A DNA stretch of 64,000 nt, taken from contig NZ_MLCF01000009.1 of the NCBI RefSeq assembly GCF_001879105.1, positions 1 through 64,000 of the forward strand, given 5' to 3'. The DNA is from Mangrovactinospora gilvigrisea (GTDB taxonomy: Bacteria > Actinomycetota > Actinomycetes > Streptomycetales > Streptomycetaceae). The translations under genes were made by a program, and so were the position numbers. Position 1 is the stretch's first letter, and each line of letters opens with the position of its first letter. Shown one piece after another: positions 42,539 through 51,405 of the stretch. Below the pieces are notes generated by a model. That model searched no databases and was not told the DNA's origin. It saw only the letters and a program-made list of their open reading frames with translations.

Positions 42539-44214
42539 TCGCGCAGCCCGCTGACGCGCAGCGACCGCAGCCGGTTGAGCGCCGCCGCCACCTCGTGGCG
42601 GCGCGGCACCGCGAAGTCCTCGTCCCGCACCCGCAGCAGCCCGGCCGCGCCCGCCGCCAGGTCGCGGTCGAGCAGGTCGAGCGCCGCGGCCAGCGTCCGG
42701 CGGCCGTCGAGGTGGCCGCGCCGCACCGCGAGTTCCAGCGCGAGGCCGATGCCGACCGCCTGCCCCGGATCGGTGATCTGCTCCACCGAGCGCAGGTCGA
42801 TGTCCTGCTCGCCGAAGGTGAGGCCGTCGGTGCCGTGCGGGCGGATCCGGGAGCGGCCCTTGCGCCCCGCGGAGTCCACCGACGCCGGGTCGACGACGCG
42901 GTGCCGGACGGGCGGGAACGCGTCCGCCTCGGCGGTGCGGCCGGTGGGCGTCTCGGCGAGGGCGCGGGCCCGGGCGGTGACGTCCTCCGGGTGGTAGGCG
43001 TCCATCATCACCACCCGGTCGGCGACGTCGATGTAATCGCCGGAACCGCCCATGACCAGCACCGTCGAGACGCCGCGGTCGCGGTGCAGGGAGCGCACCA
43101 GGTCGACGAAGGGGGTGAGCGGCTCGCGGTCCTTGGCGACCAGGGCCTGCATCCGGGCGTCGCGGATCATCAGGTTGGTGGCGGCGGTGTCCTCGTCGAT
43201 GAGCAGCACCCGGGCCCCCGCCTCGACGGCCTCGACCAGCGAGGCGGCCTGGGAGGTGGAGCCGGAGGCGTTCTCGGTGGAGAAGTCGGCGGTGTCGCCG
43301 CCGGAGGGCAGGTGGTCGACGAAGGCGTGCACGTCGCTGCGCTGCACCCGGCGCCCGTCCTCGGCGCGGATCTTGACGGTGTCGGCGCGGGCGGCGGCCA
43401 GTTCGCGGCCGTCGCCGGGGACGTGGTCCCAGACGCCGGCCTCCAGGGCGCGCAGCAGCGTCGACTTGCCGTGGAAGCCGCCGCCGACGATCAGGGTGAC
43501 GCCCTCGGGGATGCCCATCCCCGACACCCGCCCGGCGTGCGGGAGTTCGATCTCGGTGCGCAGCTCGGGCGGCGCGGTGAAGGGCACCGCCCGGCCGCCG
43601 CCCAGCGGCCGGTCGTCGACGCCGCTGGCGCGGGGCAGGATCGCGCCCTCGGCGACGAAGGCGACGAGGCCGAGGCCGGGCAGGGCGCGGCGCAGCGCGT
43701 CGGTGTCCTCCACGGTGTCGACGAACCGCTGGACGTCCTTGGCGTCCAGGGCGTCGTGGTAGAGGGCGCGGTCGACGGCGTCGGGGAGGGCGCGGCAGAG
43801 CGCGCGCTCGGCGGCGCGGCCGTCGATCCGCCGTCCCCGGCCGGGGAGTTCGGCTCCGAGCCGGAGGGTGACGGAGCCGTCGGCGCCGACCTGGCAGGAG
43901 GCGCGGTCCAGCACCTGCTGGCCGCCGGCGTCCACCCGGAAGGGCGCGCGCAGTTCGGCGCGGGCGCGGCGGGCGAGGTAGGAGGCGAGGGCGCGGCGGC
44001 GGACGGGGGTCTCGGTCAGCGCGGCGGGGAAGCCGGCCTCCTCGCCGCCGAGGTGGACGGCGATCCGGCTGGGCGGGGCGAAGGGGTCGGACTGGGCGCG
44101 GACCACCTCCAGGACGCCGCCGCCGTCGAGCCGCCACTCGCCGGCGAGGGACTTGTAGCGGCCGTAGGAGGCGCCGTCCATCCGCAGCAGTTCTCCGGAC
44201 AGCCCGTCACGCAT
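42526..44214 (-). CDS. Predicted ABC-class ATPase (PF09818 type)
   Basis: 562 aa, soluble. The N-terminal domain (about 1-240) includes GASYGRYKSLAGEWRL and an Arg-rich RRRALASYLARRARAEL helix. The ATPase core starts ILPRASGVDDRPL, with Walker A IVGGGFHGKSTLLRALE (near residue 245), TENASGSTSQAASLVEA as a signature-like segment, and Walker B RVLLIDEDTAATNLMIRD. This DEDTAATN pattern is characteristic of the little-studied family of predicted ABC-class ATPases; a trypanosome homologue binds RNA. AGGTGAGGGG precedes ATG 44214. Its function in bacteria is unknown. Confidence 0.88.
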   Translation of the reverse strand: MRDGLSGELLRMDGASYGRYKSLAGEWRLDGGGVLEVVRAQSDPFAPPSRIAVHLGGEEAGFPAALTETPVRRRALASYLARRARAELRAPFRVDAGGQQVLDRASCQVGADGSVTLRLGAELPGRGRRIDGRAAERALCRALPDAVDRALYHDALDAKDVQRFVDTVEDTDALRRALPGLGLVAFVAEGAILPRASGVDDRPLGGGRAVPFTAPPELRTEIELPHAGRVSGMGIPEGVTLIVGGGFHGKSTLLRALEAGVWDHVPGDGRELAAARADTVKIRAEDGRRVQRSDVHAFVDHLPSGGDTADFSTENASGSTSQAASLVEAVEAGARVLLIDEDTAATNLMIRDARMQALVAKDREPLTPFVDLVRSLHRDRGVSTVLVMGGSGDYIDVADRVVMMDAYHPEDVTARARALAETPTGRTAEADAFPPVRHRVVDPASVDSAGRKGRSRIRPHGTDGLTFGEQDIDLRSVEQITDPGQAVGIGLALELAVRRGHLDGRRTLAAALDLLDRDLAAGAAGLLRVRDEDFAVPRRHEVAAALNRLRSLRVSGLRDAGA

Positions 44215-44283
44215 CTGCGCCCCTCACCTCGTTGTTCCCGCTCCTGGTACCGATGGCCATCGTAGGGGCCGGGGGGCGGCGAC

Positions 44284-44289
44284 TACCCT
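44284..44289 (+). promoter_or_regulatory. -10 hexamer of the class V aminotransferase gene
   Basis: TACCCT, 7 nt, then ATG 44297; favours this start over the GTG at 44291. Confidence 0.5.
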
Positions 44290-44296
44290 CGTGGAC

Positions 44297-45406
44297 ATGA
44301 CGATCACTCCTGGGGCCGAGGACCGCTCGGCGCATCCCCTGCTGGACCACGAGCCGCTGACGACGGCGCGTTTCGCCGCGCTGGAGCGTCGGGTGGCGGG
44401 GCTGATGGGCACGGCCCACGACGTGGCGCTGATGCAGGCGGAGGCGCTGCTGCCGCTGGAGGCGGCGATCCGCGGGGCGGTGCATCCCGGGTCGGTGGCG
44501 CTGAACATCGTCACCGGGCCCTACGGGCAGACCTTCGGGCGGTGGATGCGGTCCTGCGGGGCGCAGGTGGTCGACCTGGAGGTGCCGTACGAGCGGGCGG
44601 TCTCCAGCAGCGAGGTGGAGGTCGCGCTGGAGGCCCATCCGGACGTGGACTTCGTCAGCCTGGTGCACGCGGAGGCGGCGACCGGCAACACCAACCCGGT
44701 GGGCGCGGTCGCGGAGGCGGTGCGGGCGCACGGCGCGCTCTTCTATCTGGACGCGGTGGCCTCGGTGGGCGCGGAGCCGGTGCTGGTCGACGAGTGGGGC
44801 GTGGACCTGTGCGTGATCGGCCCGCAGAAGGCGCTGGGCGGGCCGTCGGGGGTCTCGGCGGTGTCGGTGAGCGAGGCGGCCTGGCAGCGCATGGCCGACA
44901 ATCCGGCGGCGCCGCGGGGCTCGTTCCTCTCCCTGCTGGACTGGAAGGAGCGCTGGTTCGACGGGGGGCGCTCGGCGTTCCTGGCGGCGCCGAGCGCGCT
45001 GGAGACGCTGGGGCTGGAGGCGGCGCTGGACCGCATCGCGGCGGGCGGCGGGGTGGACGCGCTGATGGCGCGTCACCGCGCGGCGGCCGCGGCGACGCGC
45101 GCGGGGGCGCGGGCGCTGGGGGTGACGCCGTACGTGGTCCGCGACCAGGACGCGGCGCCGGTCGCCACGACCCTGCGGACGCCGGACGGCACCGACGCCC
45201 GCGAGGTCGTCGCTGCCGCGACGTCGGCGTTCCCGGGGCTCCCTCTCACGGCGATGGGCGCCCCCTCCCTGCGCCTCAACCACTACGGCCCCCACGCGAC
45301 GCTCCCGCTGGTCGCCACCGCCCTCAAGTCCCTCGCCGCCGCGCTCGCCACGGACCCCTCCGCCTCCCTCACCGCCGCCGAATCCGCCTGGCACAAGTCC
45401 GAGTAG
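44297..45406 (+). CDS. Class V PLP-dependent aminotransferase
   Basis: 369 aa, fold type I, related to serine-glyoxylate/alanine-glyoxylate aminotransferases. PLP-binding features: HAEAATGNTNPVGAVAEAV (about 115-133), the Asp in FYLDAVASVGA (ring-N contact), and the Schiff-base Lys in CVIGPQKALGGPSG (near residue 180). The C-terminal domain ends with LRLNHYGPHAT. The substrate is unknown. Divergent from the PF09818 ATPase (82-nt gap) and leaderless by its -10. Two dispersed repeats lie behind it. Confidence 0.88.
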   Translation: MTITPGAEDRSAHPLLDHEPLTTARFAALERRVAGLMGTAHDVALMQAEALLPLEAAIRGAVHPGSVALNIVTGPYGQTFGRWMRSCGAQVVDLEVPYERAVSSSEVEVALEAHPDVDFVSLVHAEAATGNTNPVGAVAEAVRAHGALFYLDAVASVGAEPVLVDEWGVDLCVIGPQKALGGPSGVSAVSVSEAAWQRMADNPAAPRGSFLSLLDWKERWFDGGRSAFLAAPSALETLGLEAALDRIAAGGGVDALMARHRAAAAATRAGARALGVTPYVVRDQDAAPVATTLRTPDGTDAREVVAAATSAFPGLPLTAMGAPSLRLNHYGPHATLPLVATALKSLAAALATDPSASLTAAESAWHKSE

Positions 45407-45431
45407 CACCCGAAACCCCCGCCCCCACCAA

Positions 45432-45476
45432 CGCCCCGCAGAGCGGGGCGGGTGGGGTGGCGGGACAGAGGGACCG
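45432..45476 (+). repeat. Dispersed GC-rich extragenic repeat, copy 6
   Basis: Hairpin CGCCCCGC-AGA-GCGGGGCG (45432-45450) then GGTGGGGTGGCGGGACAGAG, a diverged core. It probably serves as terminator of the aminotransferase gene. Confidence 0.55.
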
Positions 45477-45570
45477 ACGGGCCGTCAGCCGGACACCCCG
45501 GGCGGGCCTCAGGCCGAGCGCTCCACGCCGGCCCGTCGGGCACCGGCGGCGTCCGCACCGGGCCGGTCCC

Positions 45571-45598
45571 GGGTGGGGTGCCGGGGCGGAGGGGCGGC
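45571..45598 (+). repeat. Dispersed GC-rich extragenic repeat, copy 7
   Basis: GGGTGGGGTGCCGGGG-CGG-AGGGGCGGC, the cleanest copy of the core, between convergent genes. Confidence 0.6.
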
Positions 45599-45676
45599 AA
45601 CACGGCACCGCGCCGGCCCGTCAGCCGACGACGGCGCCCGCACCGCGCCGGCCGCCCCCAGCGGAGCGGCAGCGCG

Positions 45677-46774
45677 TCAGCCCGCCGCCGGGGCAGGCCG
45701 CTCGGGCGCGCTGGCGATCTTGACCGCGCCCGCCTCCAGCGACGCCCCCTCCATCGCCTCCAGAACCTCGAGCACGTGGTACGCGAACCCCGCCGACGCG
45801 CGATGCGGCGTCCCCGACGCCACATGCGACGCCAGGTCGGCCACGCCCGCCCCGCGGAACGGCTGGTCCACCGGCGACACCCGCGCGATCGCCGGCGTCA
45901 CCTCCGTCCACTCCTCGTCCCCGCGCCGCTTCACCTTCACCGGCGCGTCGAAGACGTTCGGGTCCGGCACCTGCAGCGTGCCCTCGGTCCCGTAGATCTC
46001 CATGTGCGGCAGCTCGGTGTCCCACACGTCGAAGCTGTACATGGTGGTGGCCAGCGCCCCCGACGCGAACCGCAGCAGCGACGTCGCGTGCGTCGGCACG
46101 TTCACCGGCACGCTCGACACCTTCGCCTCCGGCGACGTCACCGGCAGCTCCGGCTCCGCGATGACCGACGCGCCGGCCACCTCCGCCACCGGCCCGAGCA
46201 GGTTGACCAGCGCCGCCACGTGGTACGGCCCCCAGTCGAGGACCGGGCCGCCGCCGGGCTGGAAGAAGAACGCCGGGTCCGGGTGCCAGACCTGCACCCG
46301 GCTGGAGCGCACGAAGCTGGTGGCCGCGAACGGCCGCCCGATCAGGCCCTTGTCGATCGCCGCGCGGGCGGTCTGCCCGGCGGAGCCCAGGAAGGTGTCC
46401 GGCGCGCCGCCGAGCACCCGGCCCACCTCGTCCGCGGTCGCGATGTTGCGGCGGGCCGCCTCGGCCGTCGCCGCGACCGGCTTCTCGACGTAGACGTGCT
46501 TGCCGGCGCGCAGCGCAGCGTCCGTCACCGCGGCGTGCGCGGCGGGCGGGGTGATGTTGACGACGATGTCGATCGACTCGTCGGCGAGCAGCTCGTCGGT
46601 GGTGCCCCAGTTGGGGATGGAGTACTGCTCGGCCGCGGCGCGGGCGCGCTCCTGGTCGAGGTCGGCGACGCGCACCACGGGCAGGTGCGGCATGCCCGCC
46701 AGGCCGTTGGCGTACGCCTTGAAGATGGATCCGGTGCCGACGATGCCGACATTGAACGTGCGGGTCTCGCCCAT
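45677..46774 (-). CDS. Gfo/Idh/MocA-family oxidoreductase (1)
   Basis: 365 aa, NAD(P)-dependent sugar or cyclitol dehydrogenase. Rossmann start VGIVGTGSIFKAYANGL (residues about 9-25), catalytic Lys in the EKP motif YVEKPVAAT (about 95), and the conserved LDWGPYHVAALVNLLGP in place of the usual GxxxxD/H motif. GCAGGAG lies 9 nt before ATG 46774. The regulator gene lies 110 nt upstream on the same strand, and a second family member is divergent: together a sugar-derivative pathway is likely, substrate unknown. Confidence 0.9.
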   Translation of the reverse strand: MGETRTFNVGIVGTGSIFKAYANGLAGMPHLPVVRVADLDQERARAAAEQYSIPNWGTTDELLADESIDIVVNITPPAAHAAVTDAALRAGKHVYVEKPVAATAEAARRNIATADEVGRVLGGAPDTFLGSAGQTARAAIDKGLIGRPFAATSFVRSSRVQVWHPDPAFFFQPGGGPVLDWGPYHVAALVNLLGPVAEVAGASVIAEPELPVTSPEAKVSSVPVNVPTHATSLLRFASGALATTMYSFDVWDTELPHMEIYGTEGTLQVPDPNVFDAPVKVKRRGDEEWTEVTPAIARVSPVDQPFRGAGVADLASHVASGTPHRASAGFAYHVLEVLEAMEGASLEAGAVKIASAPERPAPAAG

Positions 46775-46883
46775 GGGTTGGTGCTCCTGCGCAGAAGATC
46801 GGGTCAAGGGGGGACGAGACCCGGCCGGGAGCGGCCCTCATGCAAGCACCTTCGGCCGCTCCCGGTCAACCCGGTCGGCCCGG

Positions 46884-48128
46884 TCAACCCGGCCCCATCA
46901 GCCCCGTGATGCCGTCCGGGGAGAGCACCTGCTCCACCGCCAGCACCCCGCCGCCGACGTACCCCGCGCGCTTGCCCAGCTCGCTGGGCGCCAGCTCCAG
47001 GTGGCGTGTGGCCAGCGGCAGCGCGCGCCGGTAGACCACCGCCCGCACCCCGGCGATCAGCTCGTCGCCGGCCGCGGCGAGCGCCCCGCCTATCGCCAGC
47101 CGGGCCGGGTTGTAGACGTGCACCAGCAGCGCGGCGACCTCGCCGATCCGCTCGGCGGCCGCGCGGACCACGCGCAGCGCGGCCGCGTCCCCGTGGCGGA
47201 CCAGCCGCACCAGGTCGCCGGTGCCGGCGAGGCCGTCCGCGTCCTGGACGGCGCCGTCCTGCCGCAGCCGGTCGAGCATCGCGGCGGTGGAGGCGACGGC
47301 CTCCACGCAGCCGGTCTTGCCGCAGCGGCAGGCGACGCCCTCGGCGCCGGGCGCGGGCATGTGGCCGATGTCGCCGGCGGCGCCGTCCGCGCCGCGGTGC
47401 AGCTCGCCGCCGGCGGAGACCAGGCCGCCGCCGATGCCGGTGCCGACCTTGAGGAAGAGCAGCGGCGTCTGGCCGGCCGGCAGGGTGCGGGCCTCGCCGA
47501 GCGCCATCAGGTTCACGTCGTTGTCGACGAGGACGGCGCAGCCGAGGCGGGCGGAGAGGTCGCGGCCGACGGGGTGGCCGTCCCAGCCGGGCATGATCGG
47601 CGGCCGGACGGGGGTGCCGGCGGCGTGGTCGACGGGGCCGGGCAGCCCGACGGCGAGCGCGCAGAGCCGGGCGGCCGCGGTGCGCTCGGCGGCACGGTCG
47701 AGCAACTCCCGGACGGTGTCGGCGAGTCGGCCGAGGACGGCGTCGGGGCCGGACTCCAGGTCGAGTGCGACGGTGGTCTCGGCGAGCAGGTCCTGGCCGA
47801 GGTCGAGGACGGCGACCCGGGCGTCCCGGGCGCCGACGTCCGCCGAGGCGACCAGCCCGGCGCGCGGGTTGAGGGCGAGGCGGGCGGCGGGCCGGCCGCG
47901 GGTGCCGCGGCGCACCGGCCCGCCCTCGGTGATCACCCCGGCCTCGATCAGCGCGTCGAGGTGCCGGGTGACGGTGGAGCGGGCCAGCCCGGCGGCGGTG
48001 ACGAGTTCGGCGCGGCTGGCGGCGGCGTCGGAGGCGACGAGCCGGGCGAGCGTGGAGTAGAGCAGACCGCCGCCGTCCCGGAAGCGCAGGGCGGGCACGG
48101 TGAGTCGGGGCGCGGGGCTGTCGTCCAT
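46884..48128 (-). CDS. ROK-family transcriptional regulator
   Basis: 414 aa. An N-terminal winged helix (SRAELVTAAGLARSTVTRHLDALIEAGVI, about residues 37-65) is fused to a ROK sugar-kinase-like domain. That domain has ATP-region GTGIGGGLVSAGGELHRGADGAAGDIGHM and the zinc motif CRCGKTGCVE. ROK regulators repress sugar genes and are released by a sugar or its phosphate. Its own promoter is overlapped by a 6-bp-arm inverted repeat, so autorepression is likely. ATG 48128 lies 7 nt after TACAGT. Confidence 0.92.
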   Translation of the reverse strand: MDDSPAPRLTVPALRFRDGGGLLYSTLARLVASDAAASRAELVTAAGLARSTVTRHLDALIEAGVITEGGPVRRGTRGRPAARLALNPRAGLVASADVGARDARVAVLDLGQDLLAETTVALDLESGPDAVLGRLADTVRELLDRAAERTAAARLCALAVGLPGPVDHAAGTPVRPPIMPGWDGHPVGRDLSARLGCAVLVDNDVNLMALGEARTLPAGQTPLLFLKVGTGIGGGLVSAGGELHRGADGAAGDIGHMPAPGAEGVACRCGKTGCVEAVASTAAMLDRLRQDGAVQDADGLAGTGDLVRLVRHGDAAALRVVRAAAERIGEVAALLVHVYNPARLAIGGALAAAGDELIAGVRAVVYRRALPLATRHLELAPSELGKRAGYVGGGVLAVEQVLSPDGITGLMGPG

Positions 48129-48135
48129 GACCGCA

Positions 48136-48155
48136 ACTGTACGTCCCGCCGTACA
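48136..48155 (-). promoter_or_regulatory. Leaderless promoter and operator of the ROK gene
   Basis: -10 TACAGT (48141-48136, minus strand) ends 7 nt before ATG 48128. The dyad TGTACG-N6-CGTACA (48138-48155) overlaps this hexamer. A separate 8-bp palindrome TAGCGCTA lies at 48193-48200 (TTGATAGCGCTAATG), a LacI-type-looking site facing the divergent oxidoreductase operon. Confidence 0.6.
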
Positions 48156-48300
48156 TGATTACGACTCTCAAGATGCAGAATATTCCCCCTTGATAGCGCT
48201 AATGCGCCCGATTTATGGTTCTCGCGGGACGAGACACCAAGCCGGAGCGACAGCTTCCGCATCTGCATCCGCAGGACCCACCGAAGGGAACACCCCCGCC

Positions 48301-49434
48301 GTGGCCCCATACCCACCGCCCCGCGCGGCCGTCATCGGCGCCGGGATGATCGCCGAGGTGCACCGGCGCGCCCTGCGCGCCGCCGGCGCCGAGCTCGCCG
48401 GCGTGCTCGCGTCCACCCCCGAACGCTCCGCCGAGACGGCCGCCGCCTGGGGCACCCGCGGCTACGCCTCCCTGGAGGAGCTGCTCGCCGACGACTCCGT
48501 CGCCGTGGTGCACGTCTGCACCCCCAACCACCTCCACGCCGAGCAGGCCGAACGCGCCCTGGACGCCGGCAGGCACGTGGTGTGCGAGAAGCCGCTGGGC
48601 GTCTCCGCCGCCGAGGCCGAGCGCCTCGCCGCGGCCGCCGAGCGCGCCGGCAAGGTGGCCGCCGTCCCGTTCGTCTACCGCTACCACCCGCTGGTGCGGG
48701 AGCTGCGGGCGCGCCGCGAGAGCGGCGAGTTCGGCGCCTGGCACCTCATCCACGGCAGCTACCTCCAGGACTGGATGCTCGCCCCGGAGGCGTCCGGCTG
48801 GCGCGTCGCCCCCGAACTGGGCGGCGCCTCGCGGGCGTTCGCCGACATCGGCTCGCACTGGTGCGACCTGGTGGAGTTCGTCACCGGCGAGCGGTTCGCC
48901 GAGCTGAGCGCGGCCCGCTCCACGGTGGTCGCCGAGCGGCCCGCGGCGACCGCCAAGTCCTTCAGCGGCGCGGCCGGCGCGGGCGACGCCCCCACCTCCG
49001 CCGTCACCACCGAGGACGCGGCCGCCCTGCTGCTGCGCACCACGGGCGGCACGCTGGCCACCGCGACCGTCTCCCAGGTCTCGGCCGGCCGCAAGAACCG
49101 GCTCTGGTTCGAGGTCGACGGCGAGCGCGGCAGCGCGGTCTTCGACCAGGAGAACCCGGAGACGGTGTGGCTGGGCGGCGCCGGCCCCGAGGGCGACCGG
49201 ATCGTGCACCGCGACACCGTGCACGGGCCGTACTCCGTGCTCCCCGCCGGGCACCCGCAGGGCTACACCGACTGCTTCAACGCCTTCGTGGCCGACGTGC
49301 TCGCGGCGATCGCCACCGGCTCCGCCCCCGAGGGCCTGCCGACGTTCGCGGACGGGCTGCGCTCCGCCCGCATCGTCGACGCCTTCCTCTCCTCCTCCGC
49401 AACCGGCAACTGGACCAAGGTGACTGCCTCATGA
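48301..49434 (+). CDS. Gfo/Idh/MocA-family oxidoreductase (2)
   Basis: 377 aa. AAVIGAGMIAEVHRRAL (cofactor site near residue 9), catalytic EKP in VVCEKPLGVSAAE (about 95), and DIGSHWCDLVEFVTGERFAEL carrying the second-sphere His. A putative NAD(P)-dependent oxidoreductase for a sugar, cyclitol or sugar acid. Its stop overlaps the next start as ATGA, so it is coupled to the sugar isomerase gene that follows. GTG 48301 is preceded at some distance by GAAGGGA. Confidence 0.9.
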   Translation: MAPYPPPRAAVIGAGMIAEVHRRALRAAGAELAGVLASTPERSAETAAAWGTRGYASLEELLADDSVAVVHVCTPNHLHAEQAERALDAGRHVVCEKPLGVSAAEAERLAAAAERAGKVAAVPFVYRYHPLVRELRARRESGEFGAWHLIHGSYLQDWMLAPEASGWRVAPELGGASRAFADIGSHWCDLVEFVTGERFAELSAARSTVVAERPAATAKSFSGAAGAGDAPTSAVTTEDAAALLLRTTGGTLATATVSQVSAGRKNRLWFEVDGERGSAVFDQENPETVWLGGAGPEGDRIVHRDTVHGPYSVLPAGHPQGYTDCFNAFVADVLAAIATGSAPEGLPTFADGLRSARIVDAFLSSSATGNWTKVTAS

Positions 49435-50354
49435 AGCTCGGCATGCTGACCGCCTGCCTCCCGCAGTGGGACCTCGACACGATCGCCAAGTGGGCGGCGG
49501 GCCAGGGCTACCAGGCCCTGGAGGTCGCCGTCTGGCCGGGCACCGGCGGACGCGACTTCGAGGCCTCGCACCTGCCGGTGGCCTCCTTCGGCGAGAAGGA
49601 GGCGGACGAGACCCGCGCGCTCTTCGACAAGCACGGGCTGGAGCTCTCCGCCTTCGCCTACTACGAGAACAACCTGCACCCGGACCTCGACCGGCGCGGT
49701 GAGATCCGCACCCACCTCAAGCACGCCATCGACGCGGCGCAGCTGCTGGGCGTCCCCTATGTCGGGACGTTCGTGGGCCGCGACTGGACGAAGCCGGTCG
49801 CCGACAACCTCCGCGAGGCCGAGCGGATCCTGCCGGAGCTGGTGGAGTACGCGGGCGAGCGCGACGTCAAGATCATCGTCGAGAACTGCGTGATGGAGGG
49901 GTGGCACCCGGACGGCTACCCGGGCAACCTCGCCTACTCCCCCGAGCTGTGGGAGTGGATGTTCGGGCTGGGCCTCTACCTCAACTGGGACCCGTCGCAC
50001 CTCACCTGGATCGGCATCGACCCGGTGGAGACGATCGCGCCGTACATCGACCGCATCGTGCACGCCCAGGCGAAGGACGTCGAGCTGCGGCCGCGCGACC
50101 GCAACCGCTACGGCCACTTCGGCCCGGCGCTGGACCGCACCGGCAACCCGTGGGACATGGGCTGGTGGCGCTACCGCGTGCCGGGCCTGGGCCAGGTCGA
50201 CTGGTCCGCGGTCGTCGACCGCCTCTACGAGGCCGGCTTCACCGGCACGCTCTCCGTCGAGCACGAGGACCCGGTCTGGGGCGGCACGCCCGAGAAGGTG
50301 ACGCAGGGCCTGGAGATCGCCCACCGCACGCTGCGGCCGCTGATCGTCGCGTGA
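49431..50354 (+). CDS. Sugar phosphate isomerase/epimerase (1), xylose-isomerase-like TIM barrel
   Basis: 307 aa. AP-endonuclease-2/xylose-isomerase-like barrel. Metal-binding residues are visible in IIVENCVMEGWHP (Glu), YLNWDPSHLTWIG (Asp/His), HAQAKDVE (His) and LSVEHEDPVWG (Glu). Members isomerise or epimerise keto-sugars, inosose or hydroxypyruvate. Pairs with the oxidoreductase it overlaps (ATGA), as in inositol or keto-sugar catabolic operons. Confidence 0.9.
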   Translation: MKLGMLTACLPQWDLDTIAKWAAGQGYQALEVAVWPGTGGRDFEASHLPVASFGEKEADETRALFDKHGLELSAFAYYENNLHPDLDRRGEIRTHLKHAIDAAQLLGVPYVGTFVGRDWTKPVADNLREAERILPELVEYAGERDVKIIVENCVMEGWHPDGYPGNLAYSPELWEWMFGLGLYLNWDPSHLTWIGIDPVETIAPYIDRIVHAQAKDVELRPRDRNRYGHFGPALDRTGNPWDMGWWRYRVPGLGQVDWSAVVDRLYEAGFTGTLSVEHEDPVWGGTPEKVTQGLEIAHRTLRPLIVA

Positions 50355-50369
50355 CCGCATGCCCCGTCA

Positions 50370-50398
50370 GGGGCGCGAGGAACTGCGCGGGTGAGTGA
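50370..50398 (+). repeat. Isolated copy of the GGAACTGCGCG repeat
   Basis: GGGGCGCGAGGAACTGCGCG followed by GGTGAGTGA, the same element (opposite strand) as the array at 39177-39648. It occupies the 93-nt gap between the two isomerase genes. Confidence 0.75.
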
Positions 50399-50447
50399 AC
50401 TCAACCGCGAGCCGCCGAACCATCGCAACCAAAGGATCCGACTGCGC

Positions 50448-51215
50448 ATGTCGACCCTCTCGCTTCAGCTGTACAGCATCCGCGACCACCTCTCCGCCGA
50501 CCGGGCGGCCACGCTCAAGCGCGTCGCCGAGATCGGCTACCGCACCGTCGAGCCCTTCGGGCTCGGCAGCTTCGACAAGCCCGCCGAGGTCCGCGCCGAG
50601 GAGGCCCGCGGCCTCAAGGCCGACCTGGACGCCGCCGGCCTCTCCGTCTCCTCCGTGCACGCCGGTGTCGCCGCGGGCGACCTCTCCGGCCTGGTCGAGG
50701 AGTGCCGCATCCTCGGCACCGACACCGTCTTCATCCCGGTCCCCGGCCTCCTCCAGGGCTTCGAGGGCGATGTGTTCGGCGACGCCGAGAAGCTCTCCGC
50801 CTTCGCCGCCCGCGTCAACGCCGCCGCCGCCGAGCTCGCGGACTCCGGCATCCGCCTCGGCTACCACAACCACGCCTTCGAGTGGCCGGGCTACGAGTCC
50901 TTCTGGACGCAGGCCGACGACCGCGTCCTCGCCGAGCTGGACGTCTACTGGGCGACCGTCGCCGGCCAGGACCCGGCCGCGCTGCTCGCCGCGCTCGGCG
51001 AGCGCTGCGTCGCCGTGCACCTCAAGGACGGCCCCGCCAAGCAGGGCGAGCCGCAGACGCCGATCGGCACCGGCGATGTCGACGTGCCCGCCGCCATCGC
51101 CGCCGCCCCGTGGCTCGACTGGCACATCGCGGAGATCGACACCACCGAGCAGGACGAGCTGGAGCTGCTCGCCGCCAACCGCGCCAAGCTGCTGGAGCTG
51201 GGCACCAAGGCGTAG
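50448..51215 (+). CDS. Sugar phosphate isomerase/epimerase (2)
   Basis: 255 aa, a second xylose-isomerase-like TIM barrel. It has LSLQLYSIRDHL at the start, GYHNHAFEWPGYE in the middle, ELDVYWATVAGQDPAALL, and the metal/active site in VAVHLKDGPA and AEIDTTEQDELELL. This subfamily includes IolE/HPI-like enzymes. It differs clearly from its neighbour, so the two probably act on successive intermediates. A perfect terminator follows. The GTG at 50391 is in frame but lies in the repeat; ATG 50448 is preferred. Confidence 0.9.
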   Translation: MSTLSLQLYSIRDHLSADRAATLKRVAEIGYRTVEPFGLGSFDKPAEVRAEEARGLKADLDAAGLSVSSVHAGVAAGDLSGLVEECRILGTDTVFIPVPGLLQGFEGDVFGDAEKLSAFAARVNAAAAELADSGIRLGYHNHAFEWPGYESFWTQADDRVLAELDVYWATVAGQDPAALLAALGERCVAVHLKDGPAKQGEPQTPIGTGDVDVPAAIAAAPWLDWHIAEIDTTEQDELELLAANRAKLLELGTKA

Positions 51216-51236
51216 CACCCGCCCCCCTGCCGGCAC

Positions 51237-51289
51237 CCACGGAGCCCGGTCCGCGCCCTTCGGTCGCGCGGACCGGGCTCCGTGGTTTT
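51237..51289 (+). terminator. Intrinsic terminator of the sugar operon
   Basis: A perfect 20-bp stem (51237-51256 with 51266-51285), 9-nt loop CCTTCGGTC and TTTT directly after. The strongest intrinsic terminator in the window. Confidence 0.93.
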
Positions 51290-51405
51290 CCGCGTGAATC
51301 CCCACGAAGGGGCATTGCCGTCAGCTCTCCTGCCCCGATCCGAAAACCCCAAACCATCGGGTTCCTTCACACGAATGAAAGGGCTCACCCAAACGGGCAA
51401 GTGCT

